A stretch of DNA of 58,540 nt from an uncultured Clostridia bacterium (GCA_945863885.1 CAMAZY010000017.1:1-58540); one strand, 5' to 3'; counted from the stretch's first letter, positions 8,720-17,539 are shown. Notes: generated by a model from the letters alone, not told the origin. Made by a program: numbers and translations.

Positions 8720-9898
8720 ATGAAACATTTGGCAGATAAAAAGCAGTGCACCGGCTGTACATCTTGTGCGAACAGTTGTCCAAAATGTAGTATCACGATG
8801 GTTCGCAATGCGGAGGGCTTCAGCTTCCCGGAAATTGATTCCGGCTCCTGCATTGACTGCGGTGTTTGTCGGTCAGCTTGCCCTGTTTTGCACGGCAAAA
8901 AAGAAAGCCGGCAGAATACCATAGCTTATGCCGCCTATACCAAAAATCCCAAAATCAGAAAAGAAAGCACATCCGGCGGTCTTTTTTCCGAGCTTGCGTC
9001 GGAAATACTGAACCGTGGCGGAGCCGTATACGGAGCGGCTTACGATGAAAATTTTCGTGTAGTGCATCAATGTATTGAAAATAGTGAAGCTTTAGCGGCT
9101 CTTCGAGGAGCAAAATACGCACAAAGTGAGTTGGGCGATTGTTTTTCCGATATCCGGAAACGATTGAAAAACGGTCAGAAGGTTCTTTTTTCGGGTACAC
9201 CGTGCCAGGTTGCCGGGCTGAAAGCGTTTTTGAAGAAAGACGATGATAATCTTTTTTGTGTTGACTTGGTATGTCATGGGGTGCCGTCGCCGATGGTATG
9301 GGAAAGCTATGTCAGGTACCGTGCCGAAAGAGACAGTGACGGCTTAATGCCGGAATCCGTCAATTTGCGGTGTAAAGACAGCGGTTGGAGCCGATATGCC
9401 TATTCGGTTGACTTTACTTACCCCTGCGGTGTTCGTTATCTGAGAAGAAACGGCGAAGACGAATTTATGCAGATGTTTGTAGGCGATTACGTTTTGCGTG
9501 AATCCTGCGGAAACTGCCCGGAAAAGGGATATGACCGGAAAAGCGACATCACCTTAGGCGACTTTTGGGGAATCTGGGATATTGACCCCGGAATGGACGA
9601 TAATAAAGGCACCTCGTTATTGTTGACCCATTCTGAAAAGGGTGAAAAGTTGTTTGGCTTGATAAAGTGTCGCATTCAATTTAAGAAAGTGGAAGCGGAA
9701 GAGGCGAGCCGCATGAATCCGGCGATTCTTATGTCCGTAACTCATAAAAAAGAGAGACAGGAAACACTTGCAGCGATTTCATCGGGAGGGTTTCAGCCGC
9801 TGAACATACCGGATAATGAGAGGACAGATTTGAAAACAAAAATCAAGAACAAAGTCAAAAGTCTGATACGGAAGGTGTCAAAAAATCAGAAGCAGTAA
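8720..9898 (+). CDS. FrhB-like Coenzyme F420 hydrogenase/dehydrogenase beta-subunit family protein
   Basis: A 392-residue protein with an N-terminal double [4Fe-4S] ferredoxin unit (CTGCTSCANSCPK, residues ~11-23, and CIDCGVCRSACPV) followed by FrhB N- and C-terminal domains (FSGTPCQVAGLKAFL; LRCKDSGWSRY; GDFWGIWDID). ATG 8720 is nine bases after CGGAGG; an in-frame TTG at 8714 is too close to it. Members in polysaccharide loci are thought to be flavin/iron-sulfur redox proteins acting with pyruvyl transferases, but no reaction is proven. Last gene of the operon. Confidence 0.85.
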   Translation: MKHLADKKQCTGCTSCANSCPKCSITMVRNAEGFSFPEIDSGSCIDCGVCRSACPVLHGKKESRQNTIAYAAYTKNPKIRKESTSGGLFSELASEILNRGGAVYGAAYDENFRVVHQCIENSEALAALRGAKYAQSELGDCFSDIRKRLKNGQKVLFSGTPCQVAGLKAFLKKDDDNLFCVDLVCHGVPSPMVWESYVRYRAERDSDGLMPESVNLRCKDSGWSRYAYSVDFTYPCGVRYLRRNGEDEFMQMFVGDYVLRESCGNCPEKGYDRKSDITLGDFWGIWDIDPGMDDNKGTSLLLTHSEKGEKLFGLIKCRIQFKKVEAEEASRMNPAILMSVTHKKERQETLAAISSGGFQPLNIPDNERTDLKTKIKNKVKSLIRKVSKNQKQ

Positions 9899-9964
9899 TG
9901 ATAATAGACTTTTACTGATCTTTCGTAACCTCCAAATAACCCTGCGTAACAGCAAATAGAATTA

Positions 9965-10011
9965 ACCCCCGAAGAACGAGTGCGCTCAACCGAGCGACAT
10001 TCTTCGGGGGT
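9965..10011 (+). terminator. Terminator at the end of the polysaccharide operon
   Basis: A 12-bp stem ACCCCCGAAGAA/TTCTTCGGGGGT with an inner CGCTC/GAGCG hairpin, 66 bases after the last stop. The following T-run is weak (GTCTTATTC). It may equally belong to the IS66 3' end on the other strand. Confidence 0.6.
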
Positions 10012-10014
10012 GTC

Positions 10015-10246
10015 TTATTCAGATTTCAGCGGTAACCGTCTTTCTCCGGTGCGGAAGATGTTCGTCAGATATTCTTTGACATCAATGCCGTTTGCCTGTG
10101 CGGTGTTGATGATTGAATAGGCCATCGCACTGGCGTCGGCACCTTTCGGTGAGGTGGAAAACAACCAGTTTTTTTGCCGATGACAAAAGGTTTTACTGCT
10201 CTTTCGGCTAAATTGTTGTCTATCGGAATCTGCGGATCTTCAAGGA
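10015..10246 (-). pseudogene. IS66-family transposase C-terminal remnant
   Basis: Read on the minus strand: ITFLEDPQIPIDNNLAERAV, then FVIGKK, then (one frame over) NWLFSTSPKGADASAMAYSI and IDVKEYL, ending in TAA at 10015-10017. These are the hallmark C-terminal motifs of IS66 TnpC. The frame breaks at a run of seven T (10169-10175); eight would restore GKKNW. Only ~75 residues remain, and the upstream end is cut by a MITE end at ~10247. It is dead. Confidence 0.85.
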
Positions 10247-10293
10247 AAGTAATATGTGCATCAAAGCCTATGCTGTGATTTATTCAGAGGTCC
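10247..10293 (-). repeat. Fragment of the ~173-bp MITE (left end only)
   Basis: On the minus strand it reads GGACCTCTGAATAAATCACA and continues GCATAGGCTTTGATGCACAT. This matches the first ~45 bases of the full MITEs at 47430, 51105 and 55263, with one base missing in GGAACC. The rest of the MITE is absent. TTAA flanks the outer end, as at 55263. Confidence 0.8.
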
Positions 10294-10297
10294 TTAA

Positions 10298-10621
10298 ATA
10301 AGATAAATTACACGGAATAAATTATCATCTCTACAAAGCTCAACATAGTCGCTGTATCTGTCGAAATGAATCTCCGGCGCGGTTGACATCAATTTTAGTA
10401 AATATGTCGAATAGTTTACACAAAACCCCTTTCTTTGTCAAAAAACAAACAATGTCAAGCAGAATTGATGATTGAACACTGCGTAAACAGGATGTTATCA
10501 TATATTAAGTCAAAGTTCCGATTATTGAAAAATCAGGAACTTTCCGCTTCTACACCTTCAGTAACAAGTCTTCCGGCGGTGTAAAGCGGTAAAATTTTTT
10601 ATTTGTTTTTCGGAGGTTTTT
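10298..10621 (+). other. Leader region of the acyl-CoA ligase gene
   Basis: No gene is seen. It holds an inverted repeat AAAGTTCC/GGAACTTT (10512-10519, 10536-10543) and a TTGACA at 10389 without a well-spaced -10 box. The ribosome site CGGAGG is at 10611-10616. The promoter cannot be fixed by eye. Confidence 0.4.
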
Positions 10622-12274
10622 ATGTTACCGTCAGCTGATAATTATAATTGTTATGAATATCTTAAGGTATGTACTCAGATTTATGATGATGTTTACATGA
10701 TGCAGCATTTTGGCGCAAAATATTTAAGATCCGAAATATTTCATGACATTGATGCGTTGTCTTCTTATTTTCAAAACGAGTTAAAGCTGAAAAAAGGCGA
10801 TGTTTACACCGTCTTTATGCCGACGACGGTTCAAAGCATAATCAGTATTTATGCACTCAATCAGATAGGTGTGATAGTAAGCCCGGTTCATCCTCTTATG
10901 TCAAGTGAATATTTGAAAGAAGTTATGAAAGAAACAAATTCAAAGGGAGTCATGATTCTTGATATTCTTTCCAAAAAGCATGCTGAAACAATAAATGAAA
11001 TGGATGTACCGTGTCTTGTATGTTGTTCATCCGATTATTCAAAAGGAATAAAACGTTTCGGTACAAAGACAGGCGAAAAGATTCTGAAATGCATTTACCC
11101 GAAGCTGAAGAATACCACATACTACAAGGATGCAATCAAAACGCATAAAAATTTCGTTCCTGTCAAGAACAACGGCGATGATATTGCCGTTTATCTCAAC
11201 GGCGGCGGCACAACCGGAAAGAGCAAAACAATCAAGCTTTCTTCCAAGGCTCTGAATGAACTTGTTCAGCGGGTTTCTGTTCTTGATGAAATACATATTC
11301 CGGGTGAGGAAGCGGAAATAATTGTTCTTCCCATGTTTCACAGCTTCGGGCTTTGCCTCGGTGTTCATATGGCAATATGCAATTCTGCAAGACTGATCCC
11401 GATGATGCGGTTTGATGCAAAGCTTTTCAATAAGCTTATGAGAAAGAATCTGGTAGTCGGTGTTATGGGAATTCCCTCCATGTTCCAGAAACTTATGAAG
11501 GAAGAGCATTTTGACGGTCCGTGGCTCAAAAATATCAGATTGATGTTCTGCGGCGGCGACGATGTCAGCGAAAAGTTTCTCGATGAATTCAATTCATACT
11601 TTGAAAAATGGGGTGCTGTCGGCAGGCTCAGGCAGGGCTACGGATTAACTGAAGTTGCATCCGTTTGTTGTACCAATACAAACACAGATAATCGAAAAGG
11701 TTCAATCGGAAAGGCGCTTGACGGCGTGAGAATCGAAATCTGGGACGATGACCACAAGAAGCTTCCCACCGGTGAAATAGGCGAAATCGTTATTTCGGGT
11801 CCGACCGCTATGAGCGGCTATTTCTCTCCGGACGGGCCGGATGACCTTGGTCTTTACACCGATGAAAACGGAGAGAAATGGGTTCTTTCGGGTGACCTCG
11901 GTTATCAGGATGAAGACGGCTATTTCTTCTTCTCGGGCAGAAAGAAGAGACTGATTATCATTTCCGGCTATAATGTCTACCCCAACGATATAGAAAAGAA
12001 GATCGGCGAGCTTGACTTCATCAAAGAGGTCTGTGCCGTTCAGGGCTGGCAAGGCGACAAGAGTATAGTAAGACTTTACGCTTCGCTGAAAACTTCCGGC
12101 GACGAAGAGGAATATAAAGAAAAAATAAGGAGCGTCTGTGTTGAAAACTTTTCAAAGTTCTATTATCCCAAGGAAATAATCTTTATGAAAGAGCTTCCGC
12201 AGACACCGCTTATGAAGGTTGACTTTATGAAGCTTTCACAGATGAAGCCGGGTGATAAAGTTTACGCAGTGTAA
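10622..12274 (+). CDS. AMP-forming acyl-CoA ligase
   Basis: A 550-residue ANL-superfamily enzyme that activates a carboxylic acid with ATP and CoA. Visible motifs: phosphate loop YLNGGGTTGKSKTIKLS (~residues 191-207), RQGYGLTE, SGDLGYQDEDGYFFF, GRKKRLIIISGYNVYP hinge, and a C-terminal lysine in QTPLMKVDFMKL. The gene sits just upstream of a VOR-type ferredoxin oxidoreductase, which uses acyl-CoA thioesters. The substrate is therefore probably a branched-chain or aryl acid (inference). A separate promoter at 12298 means the two units can also be expressed independently. Confidence 0.85.
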   Translation: MLPSADNYNCYEYLKVCTQIYDDVYMMQHFGAKYLRSEIFHDIDALSSYFQNELKLKKGDVYTVFMPTTVQSIISIYALNQIGVIVSPVHPLMSSEYLKEVMKETNSKGVMILDILSKKHAETINEMDVPCLVCCSSDYSKGIKRFGTKTGEKILKCIYPKLKNTTYYKDAIKTHKNFVPVKNNGDDIAVYLNGGGTTGKSKTIKLSSKALNELVQRVSVLDEIHIPGEEAEIIVLPMFHSFGLCLGVHMAICNSARLIPMMRFDAKLFNKLMRKNLVVGVMGIPSMFQKLMKEEHFDGPWLKNIRLMFCGGDDVSEKFLDEFNSYFEKWGAVGRLRQGYGLTEVASVCCTNTNTDNRKGSIGKALDGVRIEIWDDDHKKLPTGEIGEIVISGPTAMSGYFSPDGPDDLGLYTDENGEKWVLSGDLGYQDEDGYFFFSGRKKRLIIISGYNVYPNDIEKKIGELDFIKEVCAVQGWQGDKSIVRLYASLKTSGDEEEYKEKIRSVCVENFSKFYYPKEIIFMKELPQTPLMKVDFMKLSQMKPGDKVYAV

Positions 12275-12297
12275 TATCAGTATGGTTTACATTATGG

Positions 12298-12326
12298 TTT
12301 ACATTTTCGAGCATTTGTGATAAAAT
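12298..12326 (+). promoter_or_regulatory. Promoter of the oxidoreductase operon
   Basis: TTTACA (12298-12303) and TAAAAT (12321-12326) with a 17-base spacer. The -35 region lies in a tandem repeat of TATGGTTTACAT. Confidence 0.6.
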
Positions 12327-12368
12327 GTTGACTTGTAATGAAGAATTTGATAAGGAGATGTTTTCATT

Positions 12369-12578
12369 ATGACAGTAATAAACGATTATCTGTGCAAGGG
12401 TTGCGGCTACTGTATCAGATTTTGCCCCAAGCATATTCTTGAACTGGGCAGCGAAAGAAACAAACGGGGGCATTTTTACCCCGTGAACATTGATACAGAA
12501 GCCTGTACCTCGTGTGCCATCTGCGCTACGGTTTGCCCCGAAGGCGCAATAGAAATACCTGAGAAGGGAGAGAATTAA
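12369..12578 (+). CDS. 2-oxoacid:ferredoxin oxidoreductase delta subunit (2[4Fe-4S] ferredoxin)
   Basis: A 69-residue ferredoxin-like subunit with two clusters, CKGCGYCIRFCPK and CTSCAICATVCPEGA. It relays electrons between the thiamine-diphosphate subunit and external ferredoxin. ATG 12369 follows AAGGAGATG. It ends one base before the alpha subunit gene, so the four genes form a tight unit in the order delta-alpha-beta-gamma, typical of VOR/KOR enzymes. Confidence 0.9.
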   Translation: MTVINDYLCKGCGYCIRFCPKHILELGSERNKRGHFYPVNIDTEACTSCAICATVCPEGAIEIPEKGEN

Positions 12579-12579
12579 A

Positions 12580-13653
12580 ATGGGCGAAAAAAGATTTATG
12601 AAAGGCAATGAAGCAATCGCTGAAGCTGCTGTCAGAGGTGGCTGCCGATTCTTCGCCGGTTACCCCATTACACCGCAGAACGAAATTCCCGAATATCTTT
12701 CATGGAGGCTTCCCGAGGTTGGCGGTGATTTCGTTCAGGGTGAAAGCGAGGTTGCGTCAATCAATATGGTCTATGGTGCTGCAGCCATGGGAACACGTGC
12801 AATGACAAGCTCCTCGAGCCCGGGAATCAGCCTGAAGGCCGAGGGAATATCCTATCTTGCGGCCGCTATGCTTCCCGCACTCATCGTAAATGTCAGCCGT
12901 GGCGGTCCGGGTCTCGGCTCCATTCAGCCTGCACAATCCGATTACCTTCAGGCAACAAAGGCGTTGGGTCACGGTGGCTTCCACACCCTTGTTTTTGCTC
13001 CGAATACCGTTCAGGAGGCTGTTGATATCGTTTATGAGTCGTGGGAATATGCCGAAAGAGACAGAAACCCTGTTTTCGTTCTGATTGACGGCTGCCTCGG
13101 CAATATCATGGAAGAGGTTGATCTTCCTGAGATGAAAGAAATCAAGCCCGAAGATCTTCCCGAATGGTGTCTTTCAAGAAGAAACGGTCGTGACTGGCAG
13201 GGTAATATCACCCCGATTTATACAGAGCCGATTCTTGAAGGTCTTAATATGATGGCAGGTGAAATGTATAAGCAGTGGGAAGAGGAAGATGTCCGGGTTG
13301 AAGAATTCATGCTTGACGATGCGGAATATGTTGTTATCGCCTACGGCATGGCTTCAAGAGTTGCAAAGGAAGCAGTTATCAAGCTTCGTGAAGAAGGCCA
13401 CAAGCTTGGTCTTATCAGACCCATCACCCTTTATCCGTTCCCGAAAAACAGCATAAGAAATCTTGACTATTCGCGCGTTAAGGGAATTATTGACATAGAA
13501 ATGACGATCCCTGCACAGATGCGTGATGACATTGAACTTCAGGTAATGGGAAGATGCCCGGTTTATGAATACGGACGAAGCGGAGGCTGTCTTCTTGATG
13601 ATGACGGCGTATATGAAGCGATTAAAGAAGTAATCACAGGAGGTGCTGAATAA
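12580..13653 (+). CDS. 2-oxoacid:ferredoxin oxidoreductase alpha subunit (VorB-like)
   Basis: A 357-residue subunit. KGNEAIAEAAVRGGCRFFAG, YPITPQNEIPE, QGESEVASINMVYGAA and SSSPGISLKAEG are the conserved pyrimidine-binding and CoA-side motifs of KorA/VorB. The closest recalled family name is 3-methyl-2-oxobutanoate dehydrogenase subunit VorB. The enzyme interconverts a 2-oxoacid and CoA with an acyl-CoA, CO2 and reduced ferredoxin. The stop codon overlaps the start of the beta subunit (13653). Substrate choice among branched-chain, 2-oxoglutarate and aryl pyruvates cannot be proven from sequence. Confidence 0.88.
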   Translation: MGEKRFMKGNEAIAEAAVRGGCRFFAGYPITPQNEIPEYLSWRLPEVGGDFVQGESEVASINMVYGAAAMGTRAMTSSSSPGISLKAEGISYLAAAMLPALIVNVSRGGPGLGSIQPAQSDYLQATKALGHGGFHTLVFAPNTVQEAVDIVYESWEYAERDRNPVFVLIDGCLGNIMEEVDLPEMKEIKPEDLPEWCLSRRNGRDWQGNITPIYTEPILEGLNMMAGEMYKQWEEEDVRVEEFMLDDAEYVVIAYGMASRVAKEAVIKLREEGHKLGLIRPITLYPFPKNSIRNLDYSRVKGIIDIEMTIPAQMRDDIELQVMGRCPVYEYGRSGGCLLDDDGVYEAIKEVITGGAE

Positions 13654-14396
13654 TGGCAGTGTATAAAAGACCAACCTCTATAGCGGATGCTCCCAGCGGA
13701 TATTGCCCCGGTTGTCTTCATTCACTTGCAACAAAGCTTGTTGCGCAAGCAATTGAAGAACTGGGTCAGGCGGACAACTCTCTCAACATCATTTCTGTCG
13801 GTTGTTCAGGTCTTAATATACTTTATTGGAGCGGTGATTTTTTGAGCACTGCTCACGGTAGAGCACCTGCTGCGGCAACAGGCGCAAAGCGAGCCAATCC
13901 CGAAAGACTTGTTTTTACTTATCAGGGAGACGGAGATCTTGCTGCAATAGGTCTTGCAGAAATTATGTCGGCGGCTAACCGCGGTGAAAACTTCACCGTT
14001 ATTTTCGCCAATAATCAGACATACGGTATGACGGGCGGTCAGATGGCCCCGACAACACTGATCGGCCAGAAATCGACCACCTCAATCTATGGCAGAGATC
14101 CTAAGACGACAGGCTATCCGCTCAGGATGTGCGAAATTATTTCAACACTTGAAGCACCTCGCTTTGTTGCCCGCTATGCTCTTAATTCGCCCAAGGGAAT
14201 TATGGATGCAAAAAAAGGGATTAAAAAGGCGTTTGAAATGCAGCTTGCCGGAAAAGGCTTCACATTTATCGAGCTTCTTACAAACTGCCCGACAAACTGG
14301 CATATGACACCGCTTCAGACGCTGGATTATATGAACACAAACACGATCCCGTATTTCAAGCCGGGCATTTATAAGGATACGGAGGAGAACGCATAA
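13653..14396 (+). CDS. 2-oxoacid:ferredoxin oxidoreductase beta subunit (thiamine diphosphate binding)
   Basis: A 247-residue subunit. SGYCPGCLHSLATKL, then GDGDLAAIGLAEIMSAANRG and the NNQTYGMTGGQMAPTT segment form the thiamine-diphosphate/Mg site. It catalyses decarboxylation of the 2-oxoacid or, in reverse, carboxylation of the acyl unit. The ATG overlaps the alpha stop codon by one base, and its own stop overlaps the gamma start in the same way, so all subunits are translationally coupled. Confidence 0.9.
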   Translation: MAVYKRPTSIADAPSGYCPGCLHSLATKLVAQAIEELGQADNSLNIISVGCSGLNILYWSGDFLSTAHGRAPAAATGAKRANPERLVFTYQGDGDLAAIGLAEIMSAANRGENFTVIFANNQTYGMTGGQMAPTTLIGQKSTTSIYGRDPKTTGYPLRMCEIISTLEAPRFVARYALNSPKGIMDAKKGIKKAFEMQLAGKGFTFIELLTNCPTNWHMTPLQTLDYMNTNTIPYFKPGIYKDTEENA

Positions 14397-14941
14397 TGAA
14401 AGAATCATTCGTATTTTCAGGCTCTGGCGGTCAGGGCATTATGAGTGCAGGTATCACTCTTGCACACACGGCAATTGATATGAATAAGCATGCCACCTAT
14501 CTTCCCGAATACGGACCCGAGCAGAGAGGCGGCAGTGCAAAATGCACCGTTGTTATCAGCGGTGACAAAATCATTTCACCGCTTCCGAAGCAGTGCGACA
14601 ATCTTATCGTTATGAATGAGCAGGCGTATGCAAAATTCGGCGAAGATGTCAGGAAGGGCGGCATACTTCTTCTTAATTCAAGCCGTATAAAGGAAGAGGT
14701 TAAAAGAGATGATGTAACGGTAATCGCTGCACCGGTTGATGATATTGCTCTTGAACTCGGAAATGTCAAGGCTGCCAATATCGTTCTTTTGGGTATACTG
14801 ATCGGTGCAACAGACATCGTATCAAGAGAAGTTCTTGTTCTTTCTCTTGAAGAAAAATTTAAGAGCAAAAAACCCGAAATTCTGGATATGAACATCAAGG
14901 CTCTCGACAGGGGCATTGAAATAGGAAAAAAATACAAATAA
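14396..14941 (+). CDS. 2-oxoacid:ferredoxin oxidoreductase gamma subunit
   Basis: A 181-residue subunit with FSGSGGQGIMSAGITLAHTA at the N-terminus, and PEYGPEQRGGSAKCTVVIS, both typical of the POR/KOR gamma domain that completes the CoA-binding and assembly surface. It completes a full four-subunit enzyme. The next gene follows 13 bases later behind AAGGAGATA. Confidence 0.9.
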   Translation: MKESFVFSGSGGQGIMSAGITLAHTAIDMNKHATYLPEYGPEQRGGSAKCTVVISGDKIISPLPKQCDNLIVMNEQAYAKFGEDVRKGGILLLNSSRIKEEVKRDDVTVIAAPVDDIALELGNVKAANIVLLGILIGATDIVSREVLVLSLEEKFKSKKPEILDMNIKALDRGIEIGKKYK

Positions 14942-14954
14942 GGAGATAATCATT

Positions 14955-15284
14955 ATGGCAAAAATAGGTATCGGTTCATGGGCAGGAAAAATCAATGTCA
15001 GACTTGCAAGAGGCGAGGTGACCTTCAACATTGCAGAAGATGCAAATGGTGAGTACAAAATTGATGTCAAGCTTCCCGGCGCTCTCAGAACCGCAAAAAT
15101 CAACTTTTTTGATCTTGTTGAAGAGGCCGACGGCAAAACAATCTCAGGCAAGGGCACAATTTCCGTTCTTCCGGGCAGAAATCTTGAAGGCGCCTTCACT
15201 TTTGAAGAAGACACATTTGTCGGCGAAATCAAGGCTCCGGTTGTCGGAAAAATAAGAATCACTGACGGTCACAGAATTGGCTGA
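14955..15284 (+). CDS. Small unknown protein co-transcribed with the oxidoreductase
   Basis: A 109-residue protein with no family I recognise. It has no signal peptide, no membrane segment and no cysteine. Alternating hydrophobic residues (KINVRLARGEVTFNIAED, GAFTFEEDTFVGEIKAPVVG) suggest an all-beta fold such as a lipocalin-like or steroid-isomerase-like barrel. ATG 14955 is 13 bases after the gamma stop with a strong ribosome site, and the operon terminator follows. It may bind the acid or CoA substrate of the ligase and VOR (inference only). Confidence 0.7.
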   Translation: MAKIGIGSWAGKINVRLARGEVTFNIAEDANGEYKIDVKLPGALRTAKINFFDLVEEADGKTISGKGTISVLPGRNLEGAFTFEEDTFVGEIKAPVVGKIRITDGHRIG

Positions 15285-15294
15285 TAATTCCAAC

Positions 15295-15321
15295 AGAATT
15301 TTAAGCTGACGCTAAAATTCT
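15295..15321 (+). terminator. AT-rich hairpin after the operon
   Basis: AGAATTTTA/TAAAATTCT stem (15295-15303, 15313-15321) with a nine-base loop, 10 bases after the last stop codon. Weak; the stronger terminator is at 15341. Confidence 0.45.
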
Positions 15322-15340
15322 TACATTTATTCAAAAACAC

Positions 15341-15378
15341 CTCCCTGTAATCGGCAATGCCGTTTTACAGGGAGTTTT
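15341..15378 (+). terminator. Terminator of the oxidoreductase operon
   Basis: CTCCCTGTAA/TTACAGGGAG stem with an inner CGGC/GCCG extension, followed by TTTTATCTTTC. Confidence 0.85.
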
Positions 15379-15503
15379 ATCTTTCAACAGTTTGTCAAAA
15401 TGTGTAAGCAAAACAGCGAAACATCAATCCCACCAAAAGGTCAGGATTCTGCGTTTCGCCGTCTTATCAAAGATTATTGGTTTTTAATCGTTGATTTCTT
15501 CCA

Positions 15504-17480
15504 TTACGCCTCGTTATTATAATTCTCGCGCCCAAAACATTTTCTGACATCGGCATCCTTTTTTACAAAGGCAATAAACTCATCAATTTCGGCATGAATC
15601 GTGTTCCAGCCCTTTGTATAAGTCTTGCCGTCTTTCGTCAGAATCCACTCGCCGTCAGGAATATAGACCTCTTTTTCTGTCTGACCTTTATTGACAATCG
15701 GTGCGAAAAGGATGTCATCGCCGAAGAAATACTGGCTGTCAAGAGTATAACAGATTTCATCGTCGGGAAAATGAAAAAACATCGGTCTTATTACCGGGTA
15801 TCCCTTTTCCGAGGCGATATCCATCTGTTTTTTTATGTACGGACGAAGTCTTTCGCGAAGGAAAATGAGATCTTTTATGATACGGAAATTTTCTTCCCCG
15901 AAGCTCCAGATTTCGTTCGGATCACCGCTTGGTTCAAGAAGGCCCGGTGTTGCTTCTTTGTGTCTTCGACGCGAACCGTGAAGCCGCATAACCGGGCAGA
16001 AAAGACCGAACTGAAACCAGCGGACGATGAGTTCCCTGAAATCCTCGCTCTGCGTATCCCCGTCGTAGAAGCCGCCGATGTCTGTGTTCCACCAGGGAAT
16101 GCCACACATCGATATATTGAGTGCCGCCTTCACCTGATGGGAAAGACTTTCAAAGGTTGAGGGAATATCGCCCGACCAGACAAGCGAACCGAATTTCTGA
16201 CTGCCGAAATATCCGCATCGGGTCAGCGTGATGATATCGTCCCTACCGATAGACCGGAAGCCGTCATAGGCCATTTTCGAATAATAGTACGGGTATAAAA
16301 GCGCCACCTTGTCGGCTCTGCCCTTGTGCCAGAGGAGATTGTCAAACTGTTCGGGATGAATTTCAGGCTCGGCTTCGTCAAACCAGAGCGCATCAACGCC
16401 GTTGTCGATATAGTTTTCTTTAAGCTTGCTCCATACGAACTCTCTTGTATCGGGATTCGTCACATCGATTTCCGCCTGCCAGCCATAAAAGTCAAAGACT
16501 CTGTCCGAGCCGTGAACGGTACGCATCAGCATATTGTTTTCCTGCATATACCGATAGTTTTCGCTTTTTTCGTTTACGGTCGGCCATACGGAGACGATGA
16601 GCTTCGTCCCCATCTCATGAAGCTCTTCCGTCATGGCTTTTACATCGGGCCAATACTTCGGATCAAATTTGTAATCACCCTGCTCGGTCCAATGGAAGTA
16701 GTCGCAGATGATGACAGAAAGCGGGATCCCGAGTTGCTTGTATCGTCTTGCAACGGACAACAGCTCGTCCTGCGTTTCGTAACGGAGCCTGCACTGCCAG
16801 AATCCCGTCGCCCAGAGGGGCATTTCGGGTGCGTGGCCTGTTAAATCCGCAAGAACGCTGCAGGCTTCGGCAGGAGTACCGGCAATCACAACATAGTCAA
16901 CGGCATGGCAGCAATCACTGCTCCAACGGGTTCGGTTTTTCGAAAGCTCGCAAAGTCCCGTTGAGGGTACATTCCATAAAAAGCCGTAGCCGAGAGAGGA
17001 GTAAATATAAGGAATGGTACATTTTGCATTGACGTTCCGGATGTCAATACTCGTTCCTTTGAGGTCAAACTCATTATCCCAACTGTGACCCATACCGAAA
17101 AAGTGTTCCTTTTCGTCGGGCTCAAAGGTCACCCGTGCCGACCACAGTCCGCTGCCTTTGTTTTCGTAGTGGCGGATTCCGTCGCCAAAGGTCAGTTCGG
17201 GCTTTTCGGCAAGGATTTGTTTGCCGTCCAAATAAAACACAACCCTTCCGCTTGTACCGATCACGCATTTCAGTTTACCGCAGATAACGGTTCCCCATGT
17301 GCCGTTGTCCTCAAAGATAGCTTCCGTATTCTGAGGTAAGAGGCAGTAGTTTTCGTCAATCACCCGGCAATCGGGAAAGCTCTGAAAGCGAATGGCATTT
17401 TCACCGCAGGCGGTAATGCGTACCAATTCTCCTTTGCGGGAAAACAAGAACTCGTTTTTTGTTATCGTAATCTTTTTCAT
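15504..17480 (-). CDS. Glycoside hydrolase family 31 enzyme
   Basis: A 658-residue TIM-barrel alpha-glycosidase. The nucleophile is the aspartate of ALWFDEAEPE (~residue 365) and the acid/base is the aspartate of VWSGDIPSTFES (~436). LPLWATGFWQCRLRYET and WWNTDIGGFYDGD are further GH31 signatures, and an N-terminal beta-sandwich precedes the barrel. There is no signal peptide, so it is cytoplasmic. The start is ATG 17480; an upstream frame extension to 17546 would overlap the promoter. GH31 includes alpha-glucosidases, alpha-xylosidases and others, so the substrate is open. The divergent MFS transporter may import it. Confidence 0.88.
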   Translation of the reverse strand: MKKITITKNEFLFSRKGELVRITACGENAIRFQSFPDCRVIDENYCLLPQNTEAIFEDNGTWGTVICGKLKCVIGTSGRVVFYLDGKQILAEKPELTFGDGIRHYENKGSGLWSARVTFEPDEKEHFFGMGHSWDNEFDLKGTSIDIRNVNAKCTIPYIYSSLGYGFLWNVPSTGLCELSKNRTRWSSDCCHAVDYVVIAGTPAEACSVLADLTGHAPEMPLWATGFWQCRLRYETQDELLSVARRYKQLGIPLSVIICDYFHWTEQGDYKFDPKYWPDVKAMTEELHEMGTKLIVSVWPTVNEKSENYRYMQENNMLMRTVHGSDRVFDFYGWQAEIDVTNPDTREFVWSKLKENYIDNGVDALWFDEAEPEIHPEQFDNLLWHKGRADKVALLYPYYYSKMAYDGFRSIGRDDIITLTRCGYFGSQKFGSLVWSGDIPSTFESLSHQVKAALNISMCGIPWWNTDIGGFYDGDTQSEDFRELIVRWFQFGLFCPVMRLHGSRRRHKEATPGLLEPSGDPNEIWSFGEENFRIIKDLIFLRERLRPYIKKQMDIASEKGYPVIRPMFFHFPDDEICYTLDSQYFFGDDILFAPIVNKGQTEKEVYIPDGEWILTKDGKTYTKGWNTIHAEIDEFIAFVKKDADVRKCFGRENYNNEA

Positions 17481-17510
17481 AATTTCACCCGTAGATTTTT
17501 GATAGAAACC

Positions 17511-17539
17511 ATTGTAGCAGAAAACGGGGCAGAGTGCAA
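17511..17539 (-). promoter_or_regulatory. Promoter of the GH31 gene
   Basis: On the minus strand TTGCAC (17534-17539) and TACAAT (17511-17516) with a 17-base spacer, 31 bases upstream of the start codon. The -35 box lies in a small inverted repeat GTGCAAGATGCAC. Confidence 0.7.

Noticed and set aside
9965-10011. IS66 terminal inverted repeat
   Set aside because: The inverted repeat CCCCCGAAGAA folds on itself just after an operon and after the transposase stop; no matching copy at the other IS end is present, so a terminator is the simpler call.
13354-14937. Minus-strand frames within the oxidoreductase operon (106-146 codons)
   Set aside because: They overlap conserved subunits in full and have no start signals or recognisable domains.
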